Origin: Paraburkholderia phytofirmans PsJN
GTDB taxonomy: Bacteria; Pseudomonadota; Gammaproteobacteria; Burkholderiales; Burkholderiaceae
Direction: 5' to 3'
Length of the DNA stretch: 64,000 bases
Assembly (NCBI RefSeq): GCF_000020125.1
Contig: NC_010681.1
Span: forward strand, 1,798,001-1,862,000
Shown here one piece after another: positions 26,980 to 34,522 of this stretch (position 1 is the stretch's first letter; the number at the start of each line of letters is the position of its first letter). A program made the translations under genes and the position numbers. Under the pieces are notes generated by a model that did no database searches, was not told the DNA's origin, and worked only from the letters and a program-made list of their open reading frames with translations.

Positions 26980-28340
26980 CGCTTGCTGCCGCGTGCCGAA
27001 GGACCGGGTCCCGAAGGACCGGGTCTCGAAGGACCGCGTGCCGAAGGACGCGCAACCGCGGTCGTGGCGCTCGGCACGAAGTCGACGCACAACACATGCG
27101 TGCCGTCACGCTCGAAAGCCAGGGCCGCGGTGTAGCAGTCCTGCCCGTCGGCGAGCGAATAATGCGGACCCATCATCGCGACGCGCCCCGGTGCGGCGAG
27201 CGCGTGCTTGAAATAGGCGCGCCGCGACCAGTTGCTGCGCGTATCGGTATAGAGCGGCGCGAGCCGTAGCGGAGGCGGCGGCACCGAGGCGGCCGTCACT
27301 GAAGGCAGGGTCTGCTCACCTTGCCCGTCGGTGATGAACACGCGGCGTGCTTCGCGCAGATGCCAGACCTTTTGCGCCGCCTGACGCAGATCGCCGGTGG
27401 CCTTATAGGTCTCGGCGGCGCTCAGCACCGCTTCCGCGAAACCTTCGAAACCGAGCCGCTGGTGGCCGGCATGCTCGCGTTCGTAGTCGGCGAACTTGCT
27501 CCACATCGATTCGATCAGCGCCGGCACCTTGGCGCAGGCTGCCTGCACGGAACTCTTCGGCTGACCGAGCCAGAAACCCTGCACGAAATCCACATCGGCT
27601 TCCATCAGGATCATCAGCTCTTCATCGGTTTCGACGCCTTCGGCCAGCACCAGCGTGCCGGACTGATGCAGCATGGAGACCAGATGGCCGATCATCGAGT
27701 CGTCGCCTTCGCGCCTGCCTGCGCGCGCGACCAGCGAACGGTCGAGTTTGACGATGTCCGGGCGGAAGCGCCACACGCGGTCGAAGTTCGAGAAGCCGGT
27801 GCCGAAGTCGTCTATCGCGATCAGGAAGTCGCGCGGCTGCGAGGCGGCGAGCATGCTGGCGACCGCGGATTCGTCGTCGGCAGGCTGCTCTAGCACTTCG
27901 ATCACGATGCGCTCCTGCGGCAGGCCGAAGTGCGCCGACAGTTCATCGATAAACGCGCGTTGCGGCCAGCCGGTTTCGAACACCTGCGGGCGCGTGTTCA
28001 AAAACAGCCAGCCGGTGCTGATGCCTTGCTCCATGAAATTCGCCACATGCAGGCAGCGCGCGATGCGATCGAGCTCGCGGGCGTCGGCGGCCGAGCGGGT
28101 GCCGGAAAACAGCACGTCGGGCGAGACCGGCAAACCGACTGGATCGAAGGCGCGCAGCAAGCCCTCATAGCCGACCACGCGCTGGTGCGTCACCGACAGC
28201 ACCGGCTGGAACACGCTATGCAAAGTCAGCGCGCGCCACGTCGCGGTCCAGCCGGACTCGTCCCGGACCAGATGCGGGAGCAGGCCGCTCAGGGTCAATT
28301 CGCTGACTGATGGCATAAAGGCAGGTAGGAGAGCGGACAT
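26976..28340 (-). CDS. EAL domain cyclic-di-GMP phosphodiesterase-like protein
   Basis: 454 aa. The EAL domain covers about residues 36-290. Residues expected for catalysis are visible: YEGLLR in place of EALLR, the glutamate in VIEVLEQ, DDFGTGFSNF, the lysine in DIVKLDRSL, AEGVET and QGFWLG. Phosphodiesterase activity is therefore plausible. The C-terminal part, about 310-430, resembles a small ligand-binding module with no clear name. The final 20 residues are Gly/Pro/Ser/Arg repeats coded by the tandem repeat at 26994-27053. No GGDEF domain is present. Confidence 0.85.
   Translation of the reverse strand: MSALLPAFMPSVSELTLSGLLPHLVRDESGWTATWRALTLHSVFQPVLSVTHQRVVGYEGLLRAFDPVGLPVSPDVLFSGTRSAADARELDRIARCLHVANFMEQGISTGWLFLNTRPQVFETGWPQRAFIDELSAHFGLPQERIVIEVLEQPADDESAVASMLAASQPRDFLIAIDDFGTGFSNFDRVWRFRPDIVKLDRSLVARAGRREGDDSMIGHLVSMLHQSGTLVLAEGVETDEELMILMEADVDFVQGFWLGQPKSSVQAACAKVPALIESMWSKFADYEREHAGHQRLGFEGFAEAVLSAAETYKATGDLRQAAQKVWHLREARRVFITDGQGEQTLPSVTAASVPPPPLRLAPLYTDTRSNWSRRAYFKHALAAPGRVAMMGPHYSLADGQDCYTAALAFERDGTHVLCVDFVPSATTAVARPSARGPSRPGPSGPGPSARGSKR
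26994..27053. repeat. Four tandem 15-bp repeats in the EAL gene tail
   Basis: Units begin at 26994, 27009, 27024 and 27039. Each contains CGAAGGAC; the first two differ only at two bases near their start. They encode a 5-residue Gly/Pro/Ser/Arg repeat at the C terminus of the EAL protein. Because 15 is a multiple of 3, copy-number change would keep the frame. Confidence 0.85.
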
Positions 28341-28869
28341 GGCGACATCGCGGCAAGCGGGTGACGGGACGCGCCAGGCAATTCGGCACGCAACGGATGC
28401 ACGGCCCGCGCGTGCGCAGGGCAGCTCGGATAAAGCCCGGGAACGCGGAGAGCGATGCCACCCATGCTGGACTCCGGCGAATTAGTCAAAACCAGTCTAA
28501 CAGCTTGCAATTCGCGTGAATGTGCGGGTTATCACAGAGGCGGGGTCATATCCGCGGTGCTGCCGATCCCCACGCCAATTGGCCGTCCGGCTTGAGTTTG
28601 GCGCCTGTTTGGCGCTTGTTTGCCGCGCGCCGAACCGGGTGCGCCCTGGCGCAATCAATCGCCTGTATGAAAACCGAGCGTATCAGGGCGGCGAGCGGAC
28701 ACCCGCCAAACTCCAGGCGAGGACGGAACTCGGACGGATCGATGCTTGAGCGGGTTATTGGTCGGCGCAGACGACGGCAGTACAGGCACGCCGCTGGTCT
28801 GCGCGGGCCGCCTGCAGCTTTGGCGGACGCCGGGTATGCTGCTGCTTTTCGTGAAAAGGGAGGTCAGGC
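28341..28869. other. Intergenic region, no gene seen
   Basis: Divergent 529-bp gap between the EAL gene and the monooxygenase-like gene. Short frames here do not look like protein. I see no RNA gene or clear repeat. Confidence 0.5.
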
Positions 28870-29160
28870 ATGTCGGAAATCGCGGTGGTCGCAATCTCGG
28901 TGGCGAAGCCGGGCTATGAAGAGCAACTGCGGCAGGCGCTCGAAGGGCTGGTCGGGCCGACACGCAAGGAGCAGGGAGCGCTTCAGTACGATCTGCACCG
29001 CGACCTGCAGGAGCCGCGCCGGTTCGTATTTGTCGAGCGTTGGGAAAGTCAGGAAGCGCTGGCGGTGCATGCGAAATCGGCACACATCGAGGCGTATAAG
29101 AAAGCGGTAGCGGACTGGGTGGAACACGCGGAGATTCGCGTCGTGTCGAAAATCGCCTGA
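28870..29160 (+). CDS. Antibiotic biosynthesis monooxygenase (ABM) domain protein
   Basis: 96 aa with GGGAGG 8 bases before the ATG. The sequence fits the ABM/YgiN-like dimeric ferredoxin fold: an N-terminal strand (AVVAISVAKPGYEEQLRQAL), TRKEQGALQYDLHRD, FVFVERWESQEAL and HAKSAHIEAY. Members act on quinones or aromatic polyketides, or degrade haem; housekeeping YgiN-type versions are common. A single-domain protein like this probably has a redox or quinone role, which is inference. Confidence 0.88.
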   Translation: MSEIAVVAISVAKPGYEEQLRQALEGLVGPTRKEQGALQYDLHRDLQEPRRFVFVERWESQEALAVHAKSAHIEAYKKAVADWVEHAEIRVVSKIA

Positions 29161-29189
29161 ACCGGCAGGCGAATTACACAGCTTTACAG

Positions 29190-29244
29190 CGGCGAGCGCA
29201 CTGCTGGGCACGATCAGCCCGGCACCGCGCTCGCCGTTTGTTTT
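29190..29244. terminator. Terminator between two convergent genes
   Basis: Outer stem CGGCGAGCGC (29190-29199) and GCGCTCGCCG (29227-29236), with an inner GCTGGGC/GCCCGGC-like helix, followed by TTTGTTTT. It ends the ABM gene, and the U-run touches the stop of the next minus-strand gene. Confidence 0.75.
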
Positions 29245-29501
29245 CAATGCGTGGCTTGCGGCACGTCGAGAATCAGGATGATGGTCCAGTCGGCGTCGCC
29301 GTCATGGTGATACTGGCGTTCCGCGACGATGAACGGCTGCTGCTTGCCGTCCGGGCCGAGAAACAGCACGTCGCCTTCCATCGGCAGGCATTCGACGGGC
29401 GGCAGCGCCAGAAACGCTTCCTGACCGCCGCGCGGCATCAGTTTTTCAATTTTGCGAGATGCTGCTTCAGTCCATTCGATATCAAGCTGGATGTTGCTCA
29501 T
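29244..29501 (-). CDS. Hypothetical protein, 85 aa
   Basis: Start at the ATG at 29501, preceded by GGAGGACAGC. The protein is acidic to neutral and soluble, with IQLDIEWTEAASRKIEKLM near the start and DWTIILILDVPQATH at the end. No signal peptide, membrane helix or family that I recognise. The good ribosome binding site and sharp protein-like composition support it as a real gene. Confidence 0.65.
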   Translation of the reverse strand: MSNIQLDIEWTEAASRKIEKLMPRGGQEAFLALPPVECLPMEGDVLFLGPDGKQQPFIVAERQYHHDGDADWTIILILDVPQATH

Positions 29502-29684
29502 GCTGTCCTCCGCACCAAGGTGCGCACGGGTTAGGGGATTCCGGCCAGGCGCCGGTCGGTGCGCGACTTTAGCACACCGCCAGCCGGGCGCCGCGAGGCC
29601 TCGGGCCACCGGCGGGGGCCAGCCCGGCGCGCCGCGCTGCTCGACGACTGGCTAGTCTTTCGCCAACCCATTAAACAACAAAAA

Positions 29685-29716
29685 AGCCGAAGCCGGCGGT
29701 GCCGGCTTCGGCTTTT
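29685..29716. terminator. Bidirectional rho-independent terminator
   Basis: A 13-bp perfect stem (AGCCGAAGCCGGC and its complement) with a GGT loop, flanked by A6 on one side and T4 on the other. It can end the minus-strand gene at 29758-29997. Confidence 0.9.
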
Positions 29717-29757
29717 CACCTTCGCGGCGCGGCCGCAGGTGAGTCGGATAATTGCGC

Positions 29758-29997
29758 TCAGGAGCCGGCGTCGGCCTTGGGAGCTTTCTTGTGATGCATG
29801 CCTCCCTTGTGGTGTTTCATCGGCGCAGCCGGTGCGCTGTCCATTGCTTGCTGCCGGTTTTGCAAATCTTGCGCACGCTGCTCGACGTCGGCGGCCTTGG
29901 CCGGATCGGTGCTCATCATGACGCCGTTGTCCTGCGCATAGGCCGCGCCCGTTACGGCACTGAGGGAAACCAGGATCGCCAGGGACACTTTCTTCAT
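29758..29997 (-). CDS. Small secreted His/Met/Lys-rich protein
   Basis: 79 aa with GGAGG 6 bases before the ATG. A clear signal peptide (MKKVSLAILVSLSAVTGAAYA) is cleaved after Ala21. The mature part is hydrophilic, with QRAQDLQNRQQAMDS followed by a tail containing MKHHKGGMHHKK. The clustered His and Met residues could bind copper, nickel or another metal in the periplasm. It is followed by a strong terminator, so it is transcribed alone. Family not recognised. Confidence 0.7.
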   Translation of the reverse strand: MKKVSLAILVSLSAVTGAAYAQDNGVMMSTDPAKAADVEQRAQDLQNRQQAMDSAPAAPMKHHKGGMHHKKAPKADAGS

Positions 29998-30248
29998 TGC
30001 TACCTCCGCAGAGTGGTTGTGGACCCGAGTATTTGCCTGTCCAAACGGAAAGACAATGCATTCTAGTCAGCAATATCCGCTCCAACAGAGGGTTTTGTAA
30101 CTGCAATGACAATTCGTTACATCTGGTTACGCGCGGGGCGCCAGTTCCGATGCGCGGTGACTTGGCGCGGAAGAGTCACGATGACGTATCGCCGCCCGAG
30201 CGCATGATTGGCATCTCTAAATAATCGTTCTGTAATGCGGCTTGAATT

Positions 30249-31037
30249 TCAGAACCAGCCGATCGCGCGATAGACATGAAATTGCGCGATGCCAATTAAT
30301 TCATGCAGCGCGATTTCCGCACTCGCCAGATTGTCATATCGCGGTAGTACACCGAGACGTGCGCCGATCGCGTTCGAGATCATAGGCTGCGGCGTGAGGC
30401 CGAAGCGGTGGAAGTCGAGCAAGGCGCGCGGCATCTGATAAGCGGAGGTGATGAGGATCAGCGAATCGTAACGCGAGCCGTGCACAATGCCGGACACGTT
30501 GCGCGCGTTTTCATAGGTCGTGAGGCTTCTGTTTTCCAGCACGATGTCAGCGCGCGGCACCTGTCGGCGCAGCAGGTAAGGCAGATACGTGTCGGCTTCG
30601 GTCGCGCGATGCCGCTGCGGATTGCCGCCGCTCACGATCACATGGCAGATGTCCGCCGCGCGTTTGCAGGCGGCGTAGTACTCGGCGCTCGCCGCAATGC
30701 GCGCAAGCACGTCGCGCGGGGGCATGAGGACCTGGCCGGCGCCGTAGATTGTGCCGCCGCCCAGCATGATGATCGCGGTGCGCGGCGCGAACGTGGCGGG
30801 CGCCTCCGTCCGCCAGTGCGGCTGCGCCAACCGCAGCAAGGGTGCGGTGAGCCAGCCGGCGGCGAGGAGCCAGAAGAAGGCGACCGTGAAGATGGCGAGA
30901 GGGCGGCGGGCGCCTTTCCATAGCACGATTGCTGCAAAAAAAAGCGCTAATAAAGTGAATAGAATCAATTTAAATGGGGTAACGTATGTCTTTCGGGACA
31001 AATCCACGGGCTTGGTATCGCGCCGCAGCGGTTGCAT
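30249..31037 (-). CDS. YdcF-like (DUF218) membrane protein
   Basis: 262 aa. Two membrane helices occupy about residues 23-65 (FKLILFTLLALFFAAIVLW and AIFTVAFFWLLAAGWL). The rest is the DUF218 domain: IIMLGGGTIYG, VIVSGGNPQRHRATEADTYL, ENRSLTTYENARN and LILITSAYQMPRAL. Homologues (SanA, ElyC, YdcF) work in envelope integrity or lipid-carrier metabolism, but their chemistry is unsettled. The start is not certain: a GTG or TTG nearer the first helix could be used. Confidence 0.85.
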   Translation of the reverse strand: MQPLRRDTKPVDLSRKTYVTPFKLILFTLLALFFAAIVLWKGARRPLAIFTVAFFWLLAAGWLTAPLLRLAQPHWRTEAPATFAPRTAIIMLGGGTIYGAGQVLMPPRDVLARIAASAEYYAACKRAADICHVIVSGGNPQRHRATEADTYLPYLLRRQVPRADIVLENRSLTTYENARNVSGIVHGSRYDSLILITSAYQMPRALLDFHRFGLTPQPMISNAIGARLGVLPRYDNLASAEIALHELIGIAQFHVYRAIGWF

Positions 31038-31234
31038 CGCCGGCTCTTGGACAGAACGCTAACATGCCGTTCAGACGGGGGTTCCGAAAACGAGACCAGG
31101 CAGCACCTGGCGGAATTCGACTGCATACGTTGCAGTCAGCTTCCAGCCAAGGGCGGGTGCTACGCGCGTCACTGGTGGCGCGGTGACGTGTTGGGCATAA
31201 ATGTGTCATAGCTGCACTTTAAGAAAGAAGTGAG

Positions 31235-31558
31235 ATGACCACGTATTCCAACGAAGCGGTACTTGAAGCGCTGCGGCGGGCGCAATATCGCCAGGTCCCA
31301 TGGGCTAGAAGGCCGGGTGTTTTCCAATATCTTCGCTCACTAGGCTTGATGGACACCGTTCGGCAGCGCACTGTCGCGCCGGCTCCGGGCTTCCACGCCC
31401 CTGTGGATATCGCCGTGCTCACGGAGCGCGGCAGAGCCGAGTTCGCGCGGCTTGCCCATGACGAACGTCTGCTCACCTGGACAGCGCAGCGCATGAACGA
31501 CTACGTCGTCGCCAGCGCCGAGACGCGGGCTACCGCCGCGCTCGAAGCTCGGCCTTAG
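31235..31558 (+). CDS. Hypothetical protein, 107 aa
   Basis: A GAAAGAAGTGAG stretch precedes the ATG. The protein is soluble. Its middle (DIAVLTERGRAEFARLAHDERLL) looks like the wing and following helix of a winged-helix protein, but no family is certain. It has no partner gene nearby. Confidence 0.55.
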   Translation: MTTYSNEAVLEALRRAQYRQVPWARRPGVFQYLRSLGLMDTVRQRTVAPAPGFHAPVDIAVLTERGRAEFARLAHDERLLTWTAQRMNDYVVASAETRATAALEARP

Positions 31559-31702
31559 GTCGGGCGCGCTGGCAGGCGTTGTTCCCGGCCGCTTCAGGCG
31601 GCTGGAGGCATCCCTTTCCTGTGTCCTCTTCCTCACTAATACACTTGCGCTGCGCCGTGTCGTGCGCGCACGCCTGCCGCCTAGTGTGCCCAGCGACACC
31701 GC
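31559..31702. other. Intergenic, nothing seen
   Basis: Gap before the terminator at 31703; no gene or motif is visible. Confidence 0.4.
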
Positions 31703-31733
31703 AAAAAAAAGCCCGTATCGCGAGGATACGGGC
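31703..31733 (-). terminator. Rho-independent terminator of the small secreted-protein gene
   Basis: Nine-bp stem (GCCCGTATC and GATACGGGC) with a five-base loop. On the minus strand it is followed by eight T residues. It lies about 140 bp beyond the stop of the gene at 31874-32128. Confidence 0.85.
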
Positions 31734-31873
31734 GTACCGGAATTACTACTGCCACGCTGTGCTAATGGCGTTAAATCAGACTGGTACGACGCGCGGTGGT
31801 TCCCCCAATTATTTGAAATGCGCTACGGAGTTTCGCGACCACAGCGCGTGGACGGACTACCACCCAACTCCGC

Positions 31874-32128
31874 CTAGCGCCGGCGCGTCGGATCCTGCCG
31901 CGGCGCGTCCGGCCGCGTACGTACGTTGCTGGCGATATCGCCGCGCAAATCTCCGCGCGGCGCCGGCGGGGTGAAGTCCCGGGCGCGCGTATCGCTTTGC
32001 TGCCAGGCTTCGATGGTAGCCGGACGATCCGGCCTCCAGTTCCAAGCCTGTTGGCGCTGCTGAGCAAGCGCCGGTGCGGCCATCGATGAAACGACAATGC
32101 CGCACAGAAGCAGTGACATTGGTTTCAT
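31874..32128 (-). CDS. Small secreted protein, 84 aa
   Basis: A signal peptide (MKPMSLLLCGIVVSSMAAPALA) is predicted to be cleaved before QQRQQ. The mature part is hydrophilic and Arg/Pro/Gln-rich with no cysteine. It ends in a basic tail (DPTRRR). Family not recognised. The good signal peptide and downstream terminator support a real gene. Confidence 0.6.
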   Translation of the reverse strand: MKPMSLLLCGIVVSSMAAPALAQQRQQAWNWRPDRPATIEAWQQSDTRARDFTPPAPRGDLRGDIASNVRTRPDAPRQDPTRRR

Positions 32129-32240
32129 GCTGCGCTCCCGTCAAGCCGATCGACAAGGCCTGTTTGCATACACATAAGGTATGCCCAGTCACGAAAGCAC
32201 GCTGTAAGTAATAGTAAATGGATGTTTCACCAGCAACCAT

Positions 32241-32270
32241 CGCGCTGCTTCAGACGTCTGAAGCAGCGCG
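32241..32270. repeat. 30-bp perfect palindrome
   Basis: Arms CGCGCTGCTTCAGAC and GTCTGAAGCAGCGCG meet without a spacer at the GACGTC centre. No U-run follows on either strand, so it does not look like an ordinary terminator. It lies upstream of the small secreted-protein gene and downstream of a solo DUF4096-like gene. Confidence 0.9.
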
Positions 32271-32380
32271 CAGCCAGGCCGGGTATAGCGGGAGGGACGA
32301 CTGTGTTGGGCGCGCCGAAGAGCGGTGCCCATGACAGGTGCGGCGTGTATGAAGACGCGGCGACCTGGGTTCGATACATG

Positions 32381-32402
32381 CCGGGCGCCCGCGGGCGCCC
32401 GG
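32381..32402. repeat. 22-bp perfect palindrome
   Basis: Arms CCGGGCGCCCG and CGGGCGCCCGG, no spacer. It begins 17 bp beyond the stop of the DUF4096-like gene and lacks a U-run. Confidence 0.85.
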
Positions 32403-32418
32403 AGAAAAGCAGTTTGCG

Positions 32419-32820
32419 TCAGGCCATCTTGACCGGCGCGCGCCACGATTCCGGATTGGTCCAGAATGCGCCGCGCAGGCGGTCACGGCTCGGCGGTGCC
32501 GGCGGTTTCGCGGCGGTCGCGCCAATCCGGCCGCGCAGCGAAATTTCACGGCCGCTCGTGCCGAGTCGCTTAACTATTTCGGCGAGCGTACCATCTGCCT
32601 GCCACTCGTCGAAACGGCGGCGGCAAGTCGGCGGCGACGGATAGCGGCCCGGCAGTTTGGACCAGCCTTCGCCCGTCGATAGCACCCACAGTACGGCGTT
32701 GACAACCGCGCGCGCTTCCACGCGTGGCCGACCGCGCCGTTCGCTCCGTGCGGGCTCCGCACAGAACAAAGCCTCGACCAGCGCCCACTCGTTGTCTCTC
32801 AAATCGTCGAACAGCATCAT
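32419..32820 (-). CDS. Solo IS5-type transposase N-terminal domain protein (DUF4096-like)
   Basis: 133 aa; GAGGTGAAAC precedes two adjacent ATGs. The first 85 or so residues match the DNA-binding N-terminal domain of IS5-group transposases: LRDNEWALVEALF, RGRPRVEARAVVNAVLWVLSTGEGWSKLPGRYPSPPTCRRRFDEW. There is no DDE catalytic domain here or in another frame downstream, and no terminal inverted repeats with target duplication are visible. The tail is unrelated sequence. It could be the first reading frame of a dead element or a domesticated DNA-binding protein. A second copy of the family is at 61292-61741. Confidence 0.75.
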   Translation of the reverse strand: MMLFDDLRDNEWALVEALFCAEPARSERRGRPRVEARAVVNAVLWVLSTGEGWSKLPGRYPSPPTCRRRFDEWQADGTLAEIVKRLGTSGREISLRGRIGATAAKPPAPPSRDRLRGAFWTNPESWRAPVKMA

Positions 32821-32956
32821 GTTTCACCTCAGCGAAGCTAACTCCGGTGCGCTGCCCCGCGCCGCGCACTCTCCATGCACTCGATAGGCGAGTGCCAAGG
32901 AGGGTCGGGCTTGCCACGGTCTGCTATGCAGTCAGAATCATGGCGCCGACCCTTGT

Positions 32957-32972
32957 CTGCATCTAAATGCAG
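32957..32972. promoter_or_regulatory. CTGCAT dyad upstream of the LysR gene
   Basis: Perfect dyad CTGCAT-CTAA-ATGCAG. A related TGCAT dyad lies at 33194-33209, right before the regulator start. A role as LysR binding sites is inference. Confidence 0.3.
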
Positions 32973-33193
32973 GAAGTGTGCCAAGTTGAGTCCAACCGCC
33001 TGAAAGCCCTGTGACAGCGGGCCAGCGCGGGCGCTAGCTAGGGGCGTATAAGAATCCAAAAAACCTATCTCGCAAATCGGGACAATCACCAATCTTGTGC
33101 AATCAGGCCCGACCGGCGTGCGTTTGCGCCTTATTGCTGCATCGCAGCGAAACTGCAAAAGGCGAACGTGGTGCTGTCCTTAGCCTTACAATG

Positions 33194-33209
33194 TGCATTA
33201 AATGATGCA
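33194..33209 (+). promoter_or_regulatory. TGCAT dyad at the LysR gene promoter
   Basis: TGCAT-TAAATG-ATGCA, 18 bp before the ATG of the LysR-type gene; suitable for autoregulation. Confidence 0.35.
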
Positions 33210-33226
33210 ATTGATGAGGTCGGTAA

Positions 33227-34129
33227 ATGAATGTCACGCTGCGCCAGCTAAGGGTTTTCATCGAGGTCGCCCGTCTGCAGAGCTTCAGCCGCGCCGGCGA
33301 TGAAATCGGCCTGACGCAGTCGGCGGTCAGCCGTTGCGTGCGGGAACTGGAGAGCGAGATCGGTCTCAAGCTGATCGATCGCACCACCCGGGAGGTGCAA
33401 CTTACGGACGTCGGCGGAAACCTGGTGTCGAGCGTGTCGCGTCTGCTGACGGACCTTGACGACGCGCTGCGCGAGATTCGTGAAATCGGCGAACAGCGCC
33501 GCGGACGCGTGGTGGTCGCCGCCAGCCCGACGGTGGCATGCCGGCTCATGCCGCGCATAGTGGCCGCGTGCGGGCAGCAATTCCCCTATATAGCGCTCGG
33601 CTTGCGCGACGACGTGCAGAGCGACGTGGTGCGCAAGGTCAAGTCGGGCGAGGTCGACTTCGGCGTGATCATCGGCCCGTTTTCCGCCGATGACCTGCTG
33701 AGCGAATCGCTGATGACGGATTCGTTCTGCGTCGTCTCGCGCGACGATCACCCGTTAGCAGCGCAGGAGCGGGTGGCGTGGACGGACCTGGACGGCCAGC
33801 AACTGGTTATGCTCGATTACGCGTCGGGCAGCCGGCCGATCATCGACGCCGCGATGCAGGAATACGGCGTGAGCGCCACGGTGGTGCAGGAGTTGGGGCA
33901 TTCCGCGACCGTTTTCGGGCTGGTCGAGGCGGGCGTCGGCGTGAGCGTGCTGCCCTGGCTGGCCTTGCCCCTGCCGGCGGGCGCCGCGCTGGTGGCCCGG
34001 CCGCTCGTGCCGCGCGCGGAGCGTACGGTCGAATTGGTGCGGCGGCGCGACCGCTCGCTGTCGCCGGCGGCGGAGGCGGTGTGGGGACTGATTCGCCAGT
34101 TGCCGGGCAGGGCGGAGGACTTGAACTAG
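33227..34129 (+). CDS. LysR family transcriptional regulator
   Basis: 300 aa, the usual length. N-terminal helix-turn-helix: MNVTLRQLRVFIEVARLQSF, then SRAGDEIGLTQSAVSRCVRELESEIG (in two segments) followed by LKLIDRTTREVQLT. The C-terminal type-2 periplasmic-binding-like effector domain follows from about residue 90. No divergent target gene is next to it: the minus-strand neighbour is the DUF4096-like gene 400 bp away. The downstream aminotransferase may be a target, which is a guess. Confidence 0.92.
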   Translation: MNVTLRQLRVFIEVARLQSFSRAGDEIGLTQSAVSRCVRELESEIGLKLIDRTTREVQLTDVGGNLVSSVSRLLTDLDDALREIREIGEQRRGRVVVAASPTVACRLMPRIVAACGQQFPYIALGLRDDVQSDVVRKVKSGEVDFGVIIGPFSADDLLSESLMTDSFCVVSRDDHPLAAQERVAWTDLDGQQLVMLDYASGSRPIIDAAMQEYGVSATVVQELGHSATVFGLVEAGVGVSVLPWLALPLPAGAALVARPLVPRAERTVELVRRRDRSLSPAAEAVWGLIRQLPGRAEDLN

Positions 34130-34150
34130 TTTGTGGTTATCGGACGTTCG

Positions 34151-34280
34151 CGATGTTCCTGCGGGCGGCAAATGCGCGGGCGGCGCGGGGAGGGCGATAT
34201 TCCCGTGGGTGGCAAATGGGCGGTCGCGCAGGCAGGACGATAGTTCCGTGGGCAGCACTGGTCGGGCCGCGCGATGCGTG
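34151..34280. repeat. Three imperfect tandem repeats of about 43 bp
   Basis: Units begin at 34151, 34195 and 34238 with CGATGTTCCTGCGGG, CGATATTCCCGTGGG and CGATAGTTCCGTGGG. The first two continue with GGCAAATG. They fill part of the gap between the LysR and aminotransferase genes; no gene is seen in 34130-34522. Confidence 0.65.
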
Positions 34281-34522
34281 CGACGCCCTCAGACTCGGAC
34301 GGCGCGATGGAATGCTCGGGCGCGGCTCTAGAGCGTACGTTGCTTCCTGGACAAACCCGGCCAACTGCCTGCGGCACGGCGGCCAGGCCGCAACCCGTCC
34401 GCGCCTGAACGCCTCGCCACGCATTTTCATCCGCCGACTTCGCGGTCCGGAAAGAGACACCAAGCTAAACTATCGCCTCTGCTGAATTTCAATCCATACC
34501 CCTCACCCGTCTGGAAGCCTCG

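Noticed and set aside
29244..29609. Longer start of the 85-aa hypothetical protein at 29609
   Set aside because: GGAGGACAGC directly before the ATG at 29501 fixes the shorter start.
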